Of a stretch of DNA of 64,000 nt, positions 61,376 through 64,000 are shown piece by piece; position 1 is the first letter of the stretch; every line of letters begins with the position of its first letter. A program made the position numbers and the translations under genes. Under the pieces are notes generated by a model, which saw only the letters and a list, made by a program, of their open reading frames with translations, was not told where the DNA came from and made no database searches. The DNA is from Larimichthys crocea (lineage: Eukaryota; Chordata; Actinopteri; Sciaenidae). The stretch lies in the NCBI RefSeq assembly GCF_000972845.2, contig NC_040011.1, positions 24,047,567-24,111,566 of the forward strand. Direction: 5' to 3'.

Positions 61376-61377
<2 letters not shown>

Positions 61378-61433
<56 letters not shown>

Positions 61434-61502
61434 CAAAGAGAGTTGGGATGAATGATGACTTCATTCGTTATGCATTTATTTATGATCATTGTTACACCTC
61501 AA

Positions 61503-61539
<37 letters not shown>

Positions 61540-61543
61540 GTGT
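61378..61543. repeat. Two (GT)n microsatellites
   Basis: (GT)26 at 61378-61429 and a (GT)n with one GC step at 61506-61543. Confidence 0.97.
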
Positions 61544-61682
61544 TTCTTTGCTTGAAGGGAAAACACAGAAAAGAACATTTTATTTTCTGCTTTGTTGCAG
61601 TGATTTTAGACCATAAAGTCATAAATAAGTATGACTATAGTACAAATGCATATTTGGATAATGTTTGTGAATTCTCTAATAA

Positions 61683-61745
61683 AGGAACAGTCCAACATTT
61701 CTGGGAAATTGCTGTCAGATGAGACAATGGATCTCTGTCGTCCAC
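61683..61745 (+). repeat. Interspersed repeat family D fragment
   Basis: AAAGGAACAGTCCAACATTT, then GGGAAATTGCTGTCAGATGA, matches the start of the copy at 53955. Confidence 0.65.
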
Positions 61746-62147
61746 ACTCTGCAGCGTTATTAGTGTTAACTTGACTCGTGTCCATAAACTCAATCCAATC
61801 TGCTTATAAAAACCCAGTGTAATCATGATGCAATGAGGCGGGGATTTATTTAAACATTGATAACTCACAGCTTCATGAAAAGTGATTCAAAATGAGTCCT
61901 ACATCTCAACTCCATTACTGACTCGATGCTTCACAGGGTTCATAACACAGTCAAAACCACAGATCCAAAACGTAATGTTAGCACCAGCCTCCTCCACACC
62001 TCCTTCTGTGTCTCATGATGTTGCCATCACCTGTCATGAACTTTATTCCAAACATAACCTTTGCCTTTTGTACTATTCCACATAGACTTTACACGTAAAT
62101 AATATTAGAACATAAATAACATCTGATACCAAATAAAGATATGTGTG

Positions 62148-62471
62148 TGTCACAGGTGCGTTCAATGAGTGGACCTGAATGCAGACAAGGAGGTGTGTGA
62201 ACGAACATAAATAACTTAGGCAGGGATGCAAACACGAAAACAACTAAAGGCTGCTCATAGTCCAGGCAAAAATACAAACTGTTTAAAAATCCAAAATGAT
62301 CCAGGAAGGTCCAATAAACAAAATCTGACGAACTAACGAGGGACACGTGAAACAAATCACGGTGGAACAGAATCAAAAACTGGCAGGTAAACACAAAGGC
62401 AGGAAGTAGAAATACACAAGATGACCTACAAAATAAAACAGGAAACACAAAACAAACTCAAAACCATGACA
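62148..62471. repeat. LTR-like or inverted-end repeat, possible solo LTR
   Basis: A 324-bp stretch begins TGTCA and ends TGACA, the inverted-terminus style of many LTRs, and holds a phrase (GATGACCTACAAAATAAAAC, AGGAAACACAAAAC) common in fish repeats. Flanking 5-mers (GTGTG and GCATG) match at three of five positions, so a target duplication is not convincing. Confidence 0.35.
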
Positions 62472-62769
62472 GCATGCAGGACTGTACAGGACATGACTGG
62501 AAATTCATCACCATCCAGTGAGTCGAGTATGAGGCTTCATTCATTATAATGTACCCCAATATGTCCAGTAGTGACACCAGCTGTGTAAAGTCGAGGTTAT
62601 TAGGGTACAATGTCGTTACATGGCTTATTGTTAAATGTATCCATGGCAACCTTCATTGACCTTAATTCAAAATGAGATATCTCTGGTCTACACACATGAA
62701 ACATCTGACAAACTTCAAAACTGAAGTTACATACAAACATGAAGTCTATGGAGGTTCTCAGTCATCTTT

Positions 62770-62890
62770 CTTCAAGAAGGGATCAATCTGGGGCAACTGG
62801 ACTTGAACTGAAGGCGCTTCTTGGATGAGAGGCGAAACGTCTTTGTGGACCTACAACCAAGTCTAGTTGCCGAAGATTTAAGCCTTCTTG
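62770..62890 (+). repeat. Interspersed repeat fragment
   Basis: CTTCTTGGATGAGAGGCGAA then ACGTCTTTGTGG and CAAGTCTAGTTGCC is a recurrent phrase of fish genomes, but I cannot name the element. Confidence 0.5.
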
Positions 62891-63749
62891 AATTCATACA
62901 CACATTTTACAGCCTTCAGAAATGTCTCACACACATTCATTGTGTGAACAGCTTCATCTGCAGTCAGTGTAATCCCGGGCTGTAAAACATTATCACATGA
63001 TATATAAAGGTTTCATCTTTTATTAGCAGTGACATAAGTTTCTGATGCATTTTATCAACATGTAATTATGTGGAACCAGAGTGGGAAGTCTGTCTGTTAT
63101 TAGACACATGTCTGCCAGGTGATGTTGTGCAATAAGGCCCTGGTCGGAGTCAGGACCCAGATGTGTGCACAGATGTGCTTTGATGAGTGAAAATAAGCGA
63201 CAGTTTAGCATAGATTTGCACAAACTGAAACCTGTGGAAAAAGTGAGTGGATGTGACACTCGAGTGACTTTTCTCTCCTTGTTTTTCTTGAAATGATGAA
63301 CTGCACTGAGATCAGCTGAGTGGCTCCTGATGAGATAAGAGTGCCGTGTTTGGAAGTCATCCACTCGGCTCACTTCAGCTGAGCTCTAAACCAGGACTTT
63401 TCTCAAGTGTTGATATAAAGCCTCTCTGAGTGCTTCTCTTTGGTCTGTAAACAATTCACCAAACAGCATCAGCTGCCGGTCAGCGTTGTTGTTGACTCTG
63501 TGCCTCTGATACACATCAGCAGATCCTCTGCACACTCTCCCTGTTAGCTCTGCGTTTTTTTAAAGTGCAGGGAAAGTTCCAGCGAGCAATCGCAGCAAAA
63601 AATAGTGTTGGGGAAGAGGTTCTGCAAAGAACCACAGTGACTCAAAGGACCCTCAAACCCCCTCAGAGAAATGAGCAATGAAAGCATCTGGAGGATCAAC
63701 TGAGCAACTGAGCCCAGTACAAGCCAATCAGTGAGGGGGATTGCTGGGT

Positions 63750-63980
63750 TGCTCTCATTCACTGCCTATGTCTTTCGACCAAAGCTCGCGCTCTCTCTCA
63801 AACCATCAGACACAAATCAAATGAAACTTCTTTGTGTCACTATTTTTTAGCATAAACAGACACAGATCCAGAAGCTGGTTCATGAAATAAAGTAAGAACA
63901 CAACAGGTAGAGTATCAGAGTTTAGTCCATGAATCCATGAGGATAGCCTCAGCTTCAGAGACATTTCAGGCTGTCACGCT
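63750..63980 (+). repeat. Interspersed repeat family E copy
   Basis: Second copy of the repeat at 19335-19560, in the same orientation, with about 230 bp of collinear similarity and several small indels. Confidence 0.75.
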
Positions 63981-64000
63981 GCAGCTGTGTCGGCTGCAGG

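Larger units (their letters stand above)
46987..64000 (+). other. klf7: klf7 intron 1 (5' part, runs off the window)
   Basis: The intron starts with GTCAGA after the exon 1 CAG. No sequence resembling klf7 exon 2 (the residues after WQQ, an acidic and serine-rich region) or the zinc fingers was found downstream, so the intron is at least 17 kb. A very long first intron is normal for KLF7. The contents are non-coding: many CA/TG tracts, MITEs and older repeat fragments listed separately. Between them I see no gene on either strand. Confidence 0.8.

Overview
The window is vertebrate, most likely teleost fish, nuclear DNA. It is AT-rich, almost free of long ORFs, dense in (CA)n/(TG)n microsatellites, and carries decayed transposable elements of types typical of ray-finned fish (Ty1/copia, Ty3/gypsy, L2-like and RTE-like LINEs, Tc1, Tigger/pogo-like, hAT and piggyBac-like DNA elements, MITEs). 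Several repeat families look like ones I remember from percomorph genomes, but that is recall and no search was run.

Only one protein-coding gene is supported. The first coding exon of a Kruppel-like factor 7 orthologue (klf7) lies at 46885-46986 on the plus strand. It encodes the conserved 34-residue N-terminus and ends in a splice donor. Upstream, about 46250-46884 looks like its promoter and 5' UTR: a GC-richer, CpG-containing stretch with CCAAT, CRE-like and repeated TGGCA motifs and a strong Kozak context. Everything from 46987 to the window end is read as intron 1; the exons for the acidic region and the three zinc fingers lie beyond the window.

Layout: 1-22 kb is intergenic, with scattered repeats (repeat families A-G are my own labels), a piggyBac-like relic (2.0-3.2 kb), an L2-like LINE end (10.8-11.4 kb), an RTE-like LINE end (16.0-16.7 kb) and a complete MITE (18.3-18.6 kb). 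At 22.3-26.3 kb lies a nearly full-length but dead copia-type LTR retrotransposon with both LTRs and a half-tRNA primer site. It is interrupted by a gypsy pol fragment, a hAT-type MITE with an 8-bp target duplication, and a third repeat. At 26.3-46.2 kb the intergenic DNA continues with a Tc1 transposase relic, another LINE end, several family A and B copies (one B copy split by a Tigger/pogo-like MITE), an unassigned Ig-like ORF, purine-rich tracts and microsatellites. At 47-64 kb, klf7 intron 1 holds a marked cluster of long CA/TG tracts and more MITEs.

No rRNA, complete tRNA, CRISPR array or second gene was recognised. Some low-repeat stretches (3.4-4.0, 15.5-15.7, 36.4-36.8, 38.6-38.8, 47.3-47.5 and 48.1-48.3 kb) have the look of conserved regulatory DNA, but this is inference only. 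I found no clear candidate for an undescribed system; the most informative structures are the nested transposon and the promoter/intron architecture of klf7.
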